64,000 bases of DNA from Triatoma infestans (GCA_011037195.1 JAAEAF010003344.1:190974-254973); one strand, 5' to 3'. Positions 33,358 through 44,692 are shown, counted from the first letter of the stretch. The notes: generated from the letters alone by a model not told the origin. Made by a program: numbers and translations.

Positions 33358-34095
33358 TTATATCATATTCCATGATGTATGTAATGGAATCAAGAGAGAA
33401 AATTCAGAAAATTCCCATATTGAGAAAATTCCGTTAAGCCCTGAACTCAGTAGTACCATTAGTAGCCGTGCCGATGTGCCACCATTGTGCTTCCATGCGC
33501 ACTTCAATATAAGCATTACTCCTTCTGTCACGTCTAGTGCAATGTATTCACTAATGCAGAAAGGTATTTCAAGTAGTTCAGCTAAACACCTATCTAAACG
33601 TTGTATCTAGCTCTCACCAAGTGACATATAGACGGCAATCTTCCAGCTTGGGAAATCGCCAGATAAACTTTGAAGAGAATTAGCAAGTCCCAAGATCTTC
33701 GATTATTCAAATAAATTGGTTTGTCTAAGAGGCATATTCTCATGATGCAAAATGCTGTGCTTTTTGGTACTAAACGTATCGTGAGAAAGTTCCCCAACAC
33801 ATAGGTTTTGTAATACCCCTCATGCCGCATAATGTGTCCACTCAAGTTTTGTGGCAGGGCGATCCATTTTGGCTAAGTAAGCCCGGTGGTTGCAGTATAG
33901 CACTTCGCTGGGCGAAAGAAAAATAAAATGTATTAATAATAATGTTTTATTGCTCTTAAGAATTATATCTTTTAGATCGTGACCGATGAAGGGACTCATG
34001 TTGAATTTTACAGAACAAATTTTTCAGTTTTTCGAATTTTCTTGAAAAATTACTATAATGTTTTCTATTAAACCTGGGACAACTATAACGGCACA
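33358..34095 (+). repeat. Duplicated segment, copy 2
   Basis: Second copy of 27675-28375, about 80-85% identical by eye, with a small (TAATAA) tract at 33931-33944 where copy 1 has (ATA)n. The minus-strand open frame 33594-33845 is within the repeat. Confidence 0.75.
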
Positions 34096-34099
34096 GATT

Positions 34100-35190
34100 T
34101 AAGCATAACACTTTTATTTTTGCAACTCTTTTTGGGAAGAAATTAATTTGAATAATTTCGACGGGATTTGTGGCATTAAACTTCAAATTACTTTGGGGTT
34201 GGTTGAATGTTTTTTGGCGCGAACTTCTCAACCACATTGTAGTCTAGGAGGACTTACTACATATTAAGGTTTTTACACTAGATAGTGAATGTAACAAATA
34301 AATGTTTACTATAGAAATATTTATCATTTCTGGAAATTGATTTTCTTCGTAACAGGTTACCAACAACGAAAAGTAAATTTTGGTTATAAATTTTCCAAAT
34401 AATTTATTATGAGTTTTCATTTGAAAAATGAAAATAGGAAATGATATATAGTTTTCCAACATTACGTACATAAAATGTTGAAATTTATTTTTATTGCACA
34501 TTTGTGCGTCAGTGAATAAAGTTTTTTTTGATAGATAACCTAGAAAAATATAGATATACTCCTCTCTTTTTTTATTTTATCGATAGTTGTTATATATTCA
34601 CCTTTGGGAGATATTTGTGGGTGTAGCAGTAGTATATGTGCACGTGGAAGAAGAGTCAAAGATTGCCTTAACTTAGTCACCCTTTTACCTTCTATTTATA
34701 TTTACTGAAGTTCCCACAGGAATATCTTCCCACTTTATTTCTCCACACTTCCACTTTATATATATATATATAATATCCATGTAATGTTCATTCCTCACAT
34801 ACTGGTGACATTTTCTCACTTTTATTCTATTCAATCTTGCTTCTACCTATTTTTAGTACCACTCACCCACATACATACACTGTTTCAGGTTACTATTTCT
34901 ATTTCATACTATTATTTGTCCACTCGATGAACATTTATTTTATTATTGTTAGTTTTATTGACGATAATATTATTTATTGACTTCAATTGTTTCTATCTTT
35001 TGTTGGCCGCTTGTTTGGCCATTGCCATTGTTTGGATATTCTCTTAAAATTGTGGTAGTAATGTTGTAAATAGTGTTTGTTGATGAAGTCCTGCAAAAAT
35101 AAGAAATCTCAACTATGTATATATATATATATATCAGTATGTATTGAGTAATGGAAGATAGTAAAGATCAAATTAATTAAATTAACATTC
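34100..35190. other. No gene; AT-rich with (TA)n
   Basis: (TA)n at 34758-34773 and 35117-35135. The two minus-strand open frames at 33956-34501 have no recognisable content. Confidence 0.4.
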
Positions 35191-35196
35191 AAATAA

Positions 35197-35830
35197 TGGG
35201 GTGTATAAAAAAATAACTTCCTTTCTTCAATAAAAAATCAATAATTTTTCATTATCTTTTATGAATTTTGTTATTAATGTTCAAAATATAGCCCGTGGTG
35301 AATGATTGTTGTAAGTTAGCTGTTGGTAAGTCCTCATTGATACCGGTTTGGAATCAAAAGAACTTCTGCAGTTCAATTTAAATTTCGGTAAAGTTATTAA
35401 ATTTTCTCCCCCCCCCCCCCAAGAGGTAACATATACTAAAAAATGTGTAGTCGGATGGAGCTTAGTCAGGACTGTAGAGAGGGTGGATGGGTGTAAAAGT
35501 AGTTCAATGCCATCAAGTTCTTCAATTTTATCCTGTGGTCGGATTGGAGGTGTGCTGCCGTGCGTTACCTTGCTGGAAGAAAACTTAATTGCTATTGAGC
35601 AAAGGTGGATAACGTTGGCCCATTTTTGCGTACACTCTATTCTAGTTGTTGTCGCAGAAAAGATCGAAAATCGTGGAAATTCCATCAGGAACGAATTCTT
35701 CATAGTATCCAGAAAATGCACAACATAAACTTTTTCACAAATTCCTCTCTTGCCCTAAATGGAAATGCCGTTTGACCGCAATCCAATCATTGACCACCTG
35801 TCTCAGGATTTTGCAGAATATTGTTAAATT
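35197..35830 (-). pseudogene. Mariner-type transposase relic, C-terminal half
   Basis: The minus strand gives, over several frames, KKFMLCIFW near 35715, then FFQQGNARQHTSNPT near 35560 (mariner consensus has a QDNARPHTS block here, so the catalytic Asp reads Gly), DKIEELDGIELL, and finally LPKFKL..FFDSKP..R, which is the mariner C-terminus, ending near 35281. Beyond it GGGGTGTATAAAAAAATAAC (from 35198) looks like the terminal repeat. The N-terminal DNA-binding domain is missing. Mariner transposase would cut and paste the element at TA; this copy is dead. The plus-strand frame 35348-35728 is a shadow. Confidence 0.75.
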
Positions 35831-35859
35831 GACAAAACTGAATGGAACGTCGTGTCATT

Positions 35860-36250
35860 GCCCGTAGAAATGTATAGTACTAGTACAATATTGTCTAGAG
35901 AACTGCCGGATATGATGTTTACGTGAGTGTAGTAAAAGGAAACGTTTGTGGATTAGGATTAGGTTACTCGCCAGGCCGGCGTACTCACAAAGAAAGTGTA
36001 TATATCGGGGTTTCTTCCTCAATCTCACAGAATCGGCACATTGTGACCTCTGTAAATAGTAGCTGGTGCATGAGCCGTCCATTCAGCATACAATATTCCG
36101 TCAGTAGACCTACAATTGTCCTTATAACCTTCCGGCTATTGTTAAGTAAGTCCTTGATCTACGAAAATGTTCTTCGAGCCCTCTCTTGCCAGCGTATCTC
36201 TTTTCTTTGCCCAGAGATCCTGCATGTCCCGCTACCCAAGCGAGTATCAG
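35860..36250 (-). pseudogene. Non-LTR retrotransposon tail relic (RNase H end and finger)
   Basis: Downwards on the minus strand: LAWVAGHAGSLGKE near 36200-36245 (the W-PGH-G-GNE block of RNase H; GNE reads GKE), then GRLMHQLLFTEVTMCRFCEIEEETP near 36010-36080, which is the C-terminal finger region (C-x2-C kept, His reads Tyr). Frames change between the blocks. It is closely comparable with the finger of the 42.7 kb relic (CRVCETEEETPMH). Confidence 0.6.
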
Positions 36251-36289
36251 CTTATTCCAAACACCAAATCGGTTAGGGTAGTTAGACAG

Positions 36290-36312
36290 TCTCACACCAA
36301 TTGTGAGACTAT
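36290..36312. repeat. Short perfect inverted repeat
   Basis: AGTCTCACA and TGTGAGACT are separated by 5 bp. No terminator role is implied in a eukaryotic context. Confidence 0.7.
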
Positions 36313-37309
36313 TTGGTGTGACGAAAATGGCTTCAAAGCACCCTAGCTACTCTTCTCCTATTCGCAGCGTTACTGCCTAACACTTTAAACTATGATCTGA
36401 ACATGGGACGTAAATTGCAAGGGGATTTAAAAGGTAATTTATTTTGATATAATTAACGAATAATTTTTTTTTTTTATAAGTTTTTATTGCTCGCCCTAAA
36501 TTTTTGGCACCTTTACTATCCTAGCACAAATTGCACAATCGGCGCAATCCTGGGTTGACATCTCAGAAACACATGTTCGACCATTGTTTAATATTTGTTT
36601 TCTAATATTCAGATATTGCCAGCCACACCTTTATAATGTTCGGGAGTTTTCGGTCATAGTTTTCAAATATTATTTTCTACCACTTAGGAAAAAAAAAACA
36701 GAATATGTGTATAATAAGTAACAGGCAGATTTAATTAGGCAAAAACTTTCCAAACTTTCCTGTGAATTTCCCCCCTCCCTCCCAGCTCTAAAATTTCTGC
36801 TCTTGTGTTTTTAAGTACTTTAGCAACTTGAAAACTTTTTACAACTACCCATACCACTTCTTTTAATTTTGTATTTTTGTCTGCTCTATTTCCGACATTT
36901 TCTTGTTTTATATAAGCTAAGATTAAAATAAGTTTAAAAAATCGATAAAATACTTGTAGAATGTCTATACAATTACAGAAAAGTTAGCCAGGTTAAAATA
37001 AATTCACTTCCAGTAAAACTGGCTTTCTCATAAAATTATCATAAAGACACAAACTTTTAAATAATCAGGAAAAGTGTTGTTTTTTTTATTTTTATTATTA
37101 TTATTATTATTTTTTAATAAAACACAGATGTTTCTTGAAGTTAATGTTCATTTTGCCCTATTGTTTTTTATAGTTCCAAAACTTGGTGTACCACAACTCG
37201 GGGATGGTAGAATTTTAATAATCTGGTTTGGTTTTTATTTTTCTGGCTATAGAAAGTCGAAACGTGAAAATTCACATATAGGAAATTTAGAAATTTAAAT
37301 GGATGTGCA
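36313..37309. other. No gene seen
   Basis: AT-rich. (TTA)n at 37089-37108. The open frame 37074-37298 has no recognisable content. Confidence 0.4.
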
Positions 37310-37520
37310 AGACGAAAACAAATCTGGTGTGAAATACACACACAACTTTCTCTTACTTAAATTACAAAGTTATGACAAATCTTTTTGAAACTTTCTTGAT
37401 GTTTAAGTAGTTTAAATGTTTAGAAGACTGCAATATTTTTTTGAAGTGGAATATACTTCTAGCCTTAAACCTCACTAAAATCACTTTTCTCGGGAAAAAA
37501 AGTTTATATTAGGTTTTAGA
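37310..37520 (-). repeat. Family A end fragment
   Basis: Contains the reversed 3' signature AAATCTGGTGTGAAATACAC then ACAACTTTCTCTTAC and a diverged monomer. Confidence 0.55.
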
Positions 37521-37524
37521 AGGA

Positions 37525-37865
37525 GAGAAAATTAGCGAGAAAGGCTTTTGGAGAAATAAGCTAGAATAAATGCTGAACACTGTATATTAAAAGCGAGACA
37601 CAACACTGCCAGTTGAAGGGTAGTAGTTGGTTGCTGACGCGTTGTAAACTGTTGTAATAACGATCCTTCTGTAGGGCTAGCTCGGCTGCATATTTATTTA
37701 CGGAGTCTCCCACTCTAGTCTGGCCTAAGTAGGAGAGAGATTCCCAATTTTGTGTTTCTCTCTGCTCTTCTCGGATTCTATTCTTTCTGCTCTTCTTCTC
37801 TTTCTACGACAATTTTCAAACAAAAGTGAGAGGGCTCTGTTTGTTTAGTTACTATGTACCCCAAC
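37525..37865 (+). repeat. TATA-bearing LTR-like repeat, copy 3
   Basis: GAGAGAAAATTAGCGAGAAA, then CATATTTATTTAC in the TATA position and GAGTCTCCCACTCTAGTCTG, followed by CTCTCTGCTC pyrimidine-rich text. It is the most diverged of the four copies. Confidence 0.45.
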
Positions 37866-38253
37866 TTTAATGAAACCCTTAGTTGGGTATTATGAAGAAA
37901 ATTGCAGAAAACTGAAAAAAAAAAAAACTGTTCTGTATTGTCGTACCTTCCTCTTCACGAATATAATTATGTGCTGCTATCCTATTCTGCAGATTAATAT
38001 CGTAACTCAAATGACAAATACAGTTTGCTCAACTTCTGTGTTCTGTAACCGTATACATCAGTCAACAATCTCAATACAAACTGAGATTCACGTGTACCTT
38101 ATACAGTCTCATCAACACCAGAGCAATAATTCATTAACACAACAAAACATAAGAAAACCCCTTGTTTTTATTTCTACAACACAATCCTATATTTACTAAC
38201 TAAAAGTCATATCTTTCTCTCCACGTTCTTTCTTCAATTCAATTATTTCAATA

Positions 38254-38408
38254 CCCTTAGATTTTCTCTTCCAAGGAGCCCCTACAGCTCACTGTCCGGT
38301 GAAGGACAGTGTTGTTTGTAGCGAGAGAACACTGTCCGGAGGCCGGCAGTGCACTGAGAAGGCTCCGGGCGCAAATGAATAGATTTAAATAATAAAAAAA
38401 AAATATAT
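38254..38408 (+). repeat. tRNA-derived SINE, copy 4 (body only)
   Basis: 5' truncated: begins at the CCCTTAGATTTTCTC junction and lacks the tRNA head. The body is well preserved (CACTGTCCGGTGAAGGACAG, AGCGAGAGAACACTGTCCGG, AGGCCGGCAGTGCACTGAG) and it ends in an A tail that runs into (TA)n. Confidence 0.8.
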
Positions 38409-38559
38409 ATATATATATATATTTCAAACTAGCCATGTGTATTTTATCCATATGCTTAATAATTTAAATAATTTTTGGCCAGTTTGGCACAATGTTTTAT
38501 AGATATAGAAACGACACCTCTTCATCTCTCCAAAAAAAAACATTAAATGAATTTATGTT

Positions 38560-38792
38560 TAAACCAAAAGTGATAGATCTCTGCATGTATGGTTAGTAAA
38601 CTAAGTTTAATGAAACTCTTTTGTGTCTTTATGGTAAAATTTGCTAAAAAATTGATAAAAGTATTCAGTTGTACTAAAAGTCAGTAAAGTTGTGCGTACT
38701 TCCGGTTAACCAATTTTCTTCAAAAACAAGTAATTTTGGCATCACATTTTATTGTAATTAAAATTATATAAACGATACAATGATACGTATGT
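38560..38792 (-). repeat. Family A fragment, left part of an interrupted copy
   Basis: ACTTCCGG at 38698-38705, then CCAATTTTCTTCAAAAAC and AATTTTGGCATCACATTT. It appears to continue after the two insertions at about 40100 (ATTTCGGAGGAAAATATAAT). Confidence 0.6.
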
Positions 38793-38794
38793 AT

Positions 38795-38937
38795 AAACTA
38801 AATTTGCTCTGTGTAAGTCTGTTTGTTATCATACTGTTTTGACAAAAACATCATTTTGTTACCGGATGGGCGAACGCCCGAAACCGGTCAGTGATCACAA
38901 AAAGAAGCAGGCTATCACGGAAAATATCTCTGATGAA
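38795..38937 (+). mobile_element. Half copy of the hammerhead element, family 1
   Basis: A single unit in plus orientation: TTTGCTCTGTGTAAGTCTG, TTTTGACAAAAACATCA, a damaged CTGATGA position, then GGGCGAACGCCC, GAAAC, CGGTC and the downstream AAAAAGAAGCAGGCTATCAC, AAAATATCTCTGATG. The second arm is absent. A pogo-like element begins six bases further on. Confidence 0.7.
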
Positions 38938-38943
38938 CGATAT

Positions 38944-40096
38944 AGGGGATGGTGGGGCTTGTTACAGGGGCATGTTGTTACAGTGTAATTTTTAAAAACC
39001 GGCTGAGAGAAGCACTTCCTGAGTGGTCAAAGCTGAGAGATATGCGAGTGCTATTTGTTGTAACCAGTTCCCACTAAGATTCTGTTGCATATGGCAGCAT
39101 TGTGTGACTTCCCTCGAAATATCATAGTGAAAGCTACATTTTATTATTGGAACCAAAAGCTCTGATCTGAAAACTACTAAAGGTAACGCTTTCATAATTA
39201 TGCTGTTAATCCATAAATCCTTAACAATAATTTCAATCCAATATGGTTGCGCTAGTATTCTTTGATCTATGTGTTTACGGATTAATTAGTGAAATAGCAC
39301 CAGTGGGGTTAGTTGTTACACTTGGTTGGAGAATGTTGTTACAATGTAACAATTTACCCCACTGCATATCTTAAATCAAATCACGGCAGATTTAAAAGAA
39401 ATGCAAGAAAAACGAGGAAGTTGGCATTTCTAACAAAAAAAAAAAATCTGTCTCTCCAAAGCTGCGAACAAGAATCAAAATATAATTTTCATAATCAAGT
39501 TCCGGCGAAGAAGATGAGGACTGGTTGTGCCTGAAATGTTTAGTAAAACCATGGTCGCAGTCAAAAAGTGGAGAAAATTGGGTTGAATGCATCCAGTGCA
39601 AAAGATGGGCCCATTCAAAACGGGTTAAAAATCACCCTTGATATATTTATCACAATTGTAATTCGGACTTAGAGATGGCTAGTGACAGTGAATAGAAAGA
39701 GAATGAATGTTCAAGCATTTAAGTTTGTAATAATCCATGTTTAGATCATAAACAAGTTGCTATTATTATTAAAATAAAGATCTGATAATTTGTTTATTGA
39801 ACATGTTTCAGTTTTATTTCCTTAAAATAAACACCCAAATGTATTTTATACGCTGTAATGTAACTACAAGCCCCGCCGAAGGGCACGTTGTTACAGTATG
39901 CGCATTTTAATAGTATTTGAATTTTTTAAATGTTACTTCATTTTGTTACATCTCATGTTACAGCTCAAAAAAATATATAATTAGTAGAAATAAATGAGAT
40001 AACAAATTAATCAATTTTCAGCAAATTTTAGTGCAACATACAGCAATTAAAAAAATGTTAACTGAAATTTGTAACAACAAGTCCCACCCTCCCCTA
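38944..40096 (+). mobile_element. Pogo-like DNA transposon, deletion derivative
   Basis: Terminal inverted repeats AGGGGATGGTGGGGCTTGTT (left) and, reversed on the right, AGGGGAGGGTGGGACTTGTT enclose about 1.15 kb. Internal sub-terminal GTTGTTACA motifs repeat in both orientations (38973, 39311, 39341, 39890). The interior keeps only the last part of a transposase, a PHD-like finger (see 39501-39640). It lies inside a family A copy next to a hammerhead half copy. Pogo-type transposases use TA targets; TA/TATA flanks the left end. An AATAAA lies at 39773. Confidence 0.75.
39501..39640 (+). pseudogene. PHD-like finger of a pogo-type transposase
   Basis: The frame reads SGEEDEDWLCLKCLVKPW, then NWVECIQCKRWAHSKRV and a stop, after which YHNCNSD follows. 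The Cys-x2-Cys, Cys-x2-Cys and W-A-H pattern is the C4HC3-type finger found at the C-terminus of many insect pogo-like transposases. Upstream only lysine-rich remnants interrupted by stops are left, and the DDE catalytic core is missing. Such an element could move only if transposase is supplied from elsewhere. Confidence 0.65.
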
Positions 40097-40099
40097 ATA

Positions 40100-40540
40100 A
40101 AATGAAATAACATTTCGGAGGAAAATATAATTCCACAAATCTCCACCAAAACCCCTTTTAAATGAATTTTCCGCAAAGAAATGCTCAAATAAAAGTTGTA
40201 GGTCTTTATATGTGTAGCTAATGAAAACCAAGATTAAAGAAAATCGTTGGAGCTTTTTTGGAGGGGAGAAAATCGCAAGAAAAAAAATCCATTCATGAAA
40301 ATGTCGGAAGTTATAATTTCAGTTAAAAGAAAATGTTTGGAACCAAACTTTAATGCTTCAATTTCTTATGAATTTTGTTTTGTTTTTGAATTATATTGTT
40401 TACATACAAATAAACAGAGTTACACACCGTTATTTTTTGCGTTCTCAATGGGCTTTAAAACATGTATTTCCGGTGAAAATTCAGGTTCTAAAATTTGATT
40501 GGTTCGCAATATTTTCTCGTTTTGGTCGTAAATGAAGAAT
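40100..40540 (-). repeat. Family A fragment, right part of the interrupted copy
   Basis: Minus-oriented monomer text: CCTTTTAAATGAATTTTCCG, AAATAAAAGTTGTAGGTCTT, AAAATCGTTGGAGCTTTTTT. Then TTTCCGGTGAAAATTCAGGT near 40470. The open frame at 40247-40498 is repeat sequence. Confidence 0.55.
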
Positions 40541-41690
40541 TGGTTTTCTAGTATCAGGTAAACTACGTGCTTTATCTAGCTCCCTTGGAAAAAATACTTT
40601 CAATGATGCATGGAAAAGATAAAGCTAATTTTGTTAAAAAGAAAATTGAAAACTTGCTAACCTGAAAACAATTTAGATAAAAATTTCTGTTAGCCCAATA
40701 TCATTTGAGTATCCCTATCTTCTTTTGATTTCTTGGAATATTGCGTGAATTTTCTGCTTCATATAAAAGAGAGGAATATAAAAAAAGAAAGAAGGAAGAG
40801 ATATGGGAATGAATATACCAAACAACAAAGAGGAGTGTTGTATGAGCAGAGTTGACATGACGTCTGTGGGAATAATAAAAAAAAAAATGTGCATTAGGGT
40901 GTGACGTTTGGAAAGAAGGTTAGGAAACTATGACGTCACTTACTTGACAAGAAGTTGAAGAAGTTGATGGTAAAGGAATTGCAGGAGTGTGAGGAGAGAG
41001 AGAAGTGATAGAAAGAACAAGAAATGAGTGGAAGTCATACGTACGAACAAACGCTTGCTCTTCACCTCAATCCTGTTCGTTTATCGGATTTTCCAGAATA
41101 TTTTCCCGTCAAAACAGGATCCAGAGTGTGTATGTGTGTGTTTGTGAATGATTGGGAATATGTGAGTGTATGTGTTTGTAGGTCTATAATGACGCTTTCC
41201 TTTTCAGTAAAGGATACGGGTGCTAGAAGTATGGGGAGAAAGAGATCGGAAAGGAAAGACTTTAGTATCAAGGCCATTTTGAGGAAATGGAGAAGTTTTG
41301 CCATCCATTCCCACTTTTTTTTACAGCTCTGCCCTCTAGCGGTCTTTTTTTTAGTTTTATTTTTTTATTTTTATTTTTTGCCAACCAACTTTATTGAGAG
41401 AGAGAGAGCATATATAAAAAAAAAGGAAGCAGTTTAACGTTCAAATTGAAAATTTCTTCCATTGTTACAGTTGCTATTTCAGAGATAGAAGTAAAAAGAA
41501 GTAGAAAATTGGGACATCTGGGGAGGGGGTGGGTGGTAAAACTTGAAAATGAAAGTTAGTTGAATTTTTCTCCTTAAACCAAAAAAACGAACTCTCCTAA
41601 AAGTTGTAGTTTTTAATTAAATTTGCTTTTAATATAATTATTATGAATTAAGTCCTCTCTTTAATCTTTCTTTTTCCATTAATATATTGA
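40541..41690. other. No gene seen
   Basis: AT-rich to 40900, then a more balanced patch (41000-41310) with an open frame on each strand (41024-41437 plus, 41062-41304 minus). Neither resembles a known protein, and the minus frame is Leu-rich low complexity. Confidence 0.4.
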
Positions 41691-41694
41691 ATCC

Positions 41695-42120
41695 ATTTGG
41701 TGAAAGAATTTTATACGAATACTGTTACTTTCTCTTACTCAAATTAACACAGTTTAATTAAAAAATTTTCTTTCATAGTTGAGGTGGCTATAAAAAGAAA
41801 GTTATTAGGGAGATACTTGAGTATACCTGAGCGGACTTGTGTAGATCGTTCTCTAAATTTGAACCGAACTGAGTGACTCTCAAATCTGCTCTAAAACAAG
41901 TTTTGTTTTTCAGAAAAATGTTTCAATTAAAAGCGATGATCTGTGCCGTGAATATTCAAAGTTTAAATAAAATTATTGTAACCTTTTTTGGGGAAATCCC
42001 CCCCCCCACACACACACACACAAACCAAAAAAAAAACTCGAAAGAACTATTTTGTAAACTTGCACTTCCGGTTAAAAAAACGGAAGATTAAACTAAATTG
42101 CAATATTAAATATTTTTTAA
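41695..42120 (-). repeat. Family A repeat, inverted variant copy
   Basis: TTACTTTCTCTTACTCAAAT end, ACCTGAGCGGACTTGTGTAG (shared with the 16.3 kb copy), CCCCCCC plus a short CA tract at 41999-42022, and ACTTCCGG at 42064-42071. Confidence 0.6.
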
Positions 42121-42590
42121 CTTATAATATTTAATTTAATTGTGTAAAACCAATCAGCGATAAGTTTTACACATCTTTAGAAAGTATTTTTTTAATTTTT
42201 TTTTTGTTTAAAGTGAATCTTATTCGGATACAGTAGTTAGTATTCTTTAAATGTCTTGTTTAATATTATCAAGAACCACAATGGAAGTGTTGAATGCAAA
42301 ATTATCGTGTCACACACATATACAATAAGAGTGAGTGAGAGAGAGTGCTAGTGAGTGAGAGTGTATGCGTGAGAGAGAGAGAGTGACCTATATATATTCA
42401 GGCACTTAGTCTGATGATAGCTTGTCCTACTTGCATTATAGTGTACATATTGTCTGCCTTTTGTTTGTTACACTCTGGCTCTTTGGTCCATCGTTTCTCT
42501 TGTTTTCTAGCGTATTTTTTAAAAGCAAATTGTCACTATGACTATGGCTATTTTTGAATAAGTTGCTCCAAAAATATTTGTTATTTTAAC
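42121..42590. other. No gene; GA-rich microsatellite
   Basis: Imperfect GTGAGAGA repeats at 42328-42387. Otherwise AT-rich. Confidence 0.45.
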
Positions 42591-42591
42591 C

Positions 42592-42655
42592 GTCGTAGCA
42601 TGCATATTTATCTTATTCCTGACTGATTTCGGATATAGAGAATTTACTTCGGATG
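42592..42655 (-). mobile_element. Fragment of hammerhead element, family 2
   Basis: CGTCGTAGCATGCATAT, TTATTCCTGACTGATTTCGGA match the outer part of the 30.6 kb arms. On the minus strand it keeps TCCGAAA and a CAGTCAGGAATAAG end, i.e. GAAA and GTC of the core. It is truncated at the junction with the retrotransposon relic that follows. Confidence 0.55.
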
Positions 42656-43281
42656 TAGAATCTCTGGGAACGAGGAGGTGGATAGGTTTGCCAAATTAGG
42701 CGCCTCTCTCTCTTTCATCAGTCCCGAGCCTGCTGTTCGTGTGTCTTCTGGCACATGTTTGTCAAGCATCCAGACATGGATGACCTCACAGCATTCATCC
42801 TTATGGATGAGTGCAGTGGGTTGTCGGCAGTCTAAGATGTTCATTGGGGGTGCGGACGTAGCTTTGAGTAGCGGGGTCCGATGTGTTTCAGGGACCTCTC
42901 TCAGGCGTCTGGTTGGCTTCCTCACGGGGCATTGTGGCTTAAGGAGACATCTCTATACATGGGACTCATGCCTGACCTCTTTTGTAGAGTTTGTGAGACG
43001 GAGGAGGAAACACCCATGCATCTAATGACGGATTGCTTGGGCTGTGAGGAGATTAGGTTTAGGACCTTCGGCCGGAATAGGATATCGGTAGAGGATCTTA
43101 AGCTATGTCCTTTTAAGGATTTGGTCCGATTTGTTCGGTCTGTGGTGAAACTTGGATGGGTAAAACCTATCCAGACTTTTGTTCCAGACCCAGTAGTTGT
43201 TATTCCTTAGGGGCCCAGGGAGGCTTTGGATAGCGTAGGGTTTTGCCCTCCGCTTCCTTGAATAATAATAATAATAATAAG
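42656..43281 (+). pseudogene. Non-LTR retrotransposon tail with (TAA)n end
   Basis: The first frame begins GNEEVDRFAKLGASLSF, the last RNase H block with its Asp. After a frame break near 42950 the second frame (42881-43210) reads GWLPHGALWL..LYMGLMPDLF and the finger CRVCETEEETPMHLMTDC (C-x2-C-x8-H-x4-C, all ligands kept), ending in VVVIP at 43210. A 50-bp 3' UTR and a (TAA)n tail (43262-43280) follow. The RNase H core before GNE is lost to 5' truncation. The finger spacing equals that of the 54.4 kb element, so they probably belong to related families. Confidence 0.8.
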
Positions 43282-44690
43282 CTACAATCAAGAGACCATA
43301 ATGTTCTCAACGAACTTAGCGATTTAGATGGATACAAAAGATAGAATAGTTGGATAATTTGAATTTCAAATTGCTTTTGTTCTAAGAACATTCTTATTCA
43401 AGAACCGAAAAATGTGATTTATTACTGAGCCATAAAGGAAATGTGAAAGAATCTGGTGTGAAACATGCACACGACTTTCTCTTACACTAGTTAATCTACC
43501 GTTAGTACAAGTAAGAGTTCTAACTAGCTATATCTCTCTTCAGACCATACATATCACCTAGGCTACACTATTATTTATCACGCTACCAAATTCATAACTC
43601 TTCGCTCGAACACTCTTCTCTCACAAAGTTCCCATTACTCACATTAATCCTGCTACAATTACAAAACACAAACCCCATTATTGCACTTATTATACAAATT
43701 CTACTTAAACTTAATTAGAAAGGAGAAGAGAGTATAATATAATGAGATAATAGAGTGATCGACTGACGAGTGATGATGGTTGGTGAACTTAGAAAGAGCG
43801 TTGGATGTATATATATCGCTTGAGGTGGGCACGATTTGGCTAACATCAGCCAACGCTACTATTCTACTACGCTCGCTACCAACAATCATCACCCTCCGTT
43901 CGGTCGCTCTGCCCTTCATTCATTTTTCTCCCTATCCACTTTTACTTGAAATATTTTTCTGGGAAAACAAAATATTTTTTCGGAAAATATTTTGCGGTTT
44001 CAATGACGTTAGGTCTTATACGAGAATTGCCCTTATTAGTTTTACTAAGGACTGACCGAGGCACTGTCTGTGTAGCTCCTTGTATCCCAAAACTAACAGA
44101 TATAGTTACGGTTCCCCGACTACCAATCATTAAAAGTAATATTAAAGTTTATTCCAACTGTACAGAAACTATGAAGAAAATTTGCTACTTACGATTGTAA
44201 TGATTGCGGCAATAAGAAGAATAGTTGTTAATTACTTTATGTGAACGATTGCTTGCATTAAATTTCCATTCACTTACTTAAATTCAGTATTAATGTTAAT
44301 TTTCTGTTCATGTTTGGTTTTTTAAATAAATTATTCAAATAAATAAATTATGGAAGTTAGTAAAAAATATATTATTTATTGATCAAGGTTAGTTTGTAAT
44401 AACTAAAGTTATTTAACTAACCCAACTAAACTACTAAGTGATATGCGATGAAATATAATATAATGGACAAATTCAGTACACCTGGTACATCTATTTTGGG
44501 CCGATTTACAATATATATATATCTTGATCGTTGTTTAATTAATTTCTATTACACCTTTAGAATTAAACAATTTTCTTGTCTTTAGTGTTAAGATGAATAT
44601 GATTAATTCATTTTAACCTTATTTAGAAACAAGTTTTGTAAGATTTAAAAACGTGCTGAAAATTTGAACTTAATTAATTCGCTTCTTTTT
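43282..44690. other. No gene; family A-end trace and TATA-containing stretch
   Basis: A family A 3' signature (GAATCTGGTGTGAAACATGC) is at 43449-43468. The stretch 43700-43920 holds GTATATATATCGC and GGGCACGATTTGGC and could be another LTR, but it has no partner copy here. The open frames on both strands at 43701-44200 overlap each other and have no recognisable content. Confidence 0.4.
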
Positions 44691-44692
44691 TA

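Noticed and set aside
35348..35728. Plus-strand 126-codon frame
   Set aside because: Antisense to the mariner relic. The minus strand carries the recognisable transposase blocks.
42678..42925. Minus-strand frame opposite the 42.7 kb relic
   Set aside because: The plus strand has the RNase H end and finger; the minus frame is a shadow.
43701..44200. Four overlapping frames on both strands at 43.7-44.2 kb as a gene
   Set aside because: No motif, mutually overlapping, and the area contains TATA-rich, repeat-like sequence.
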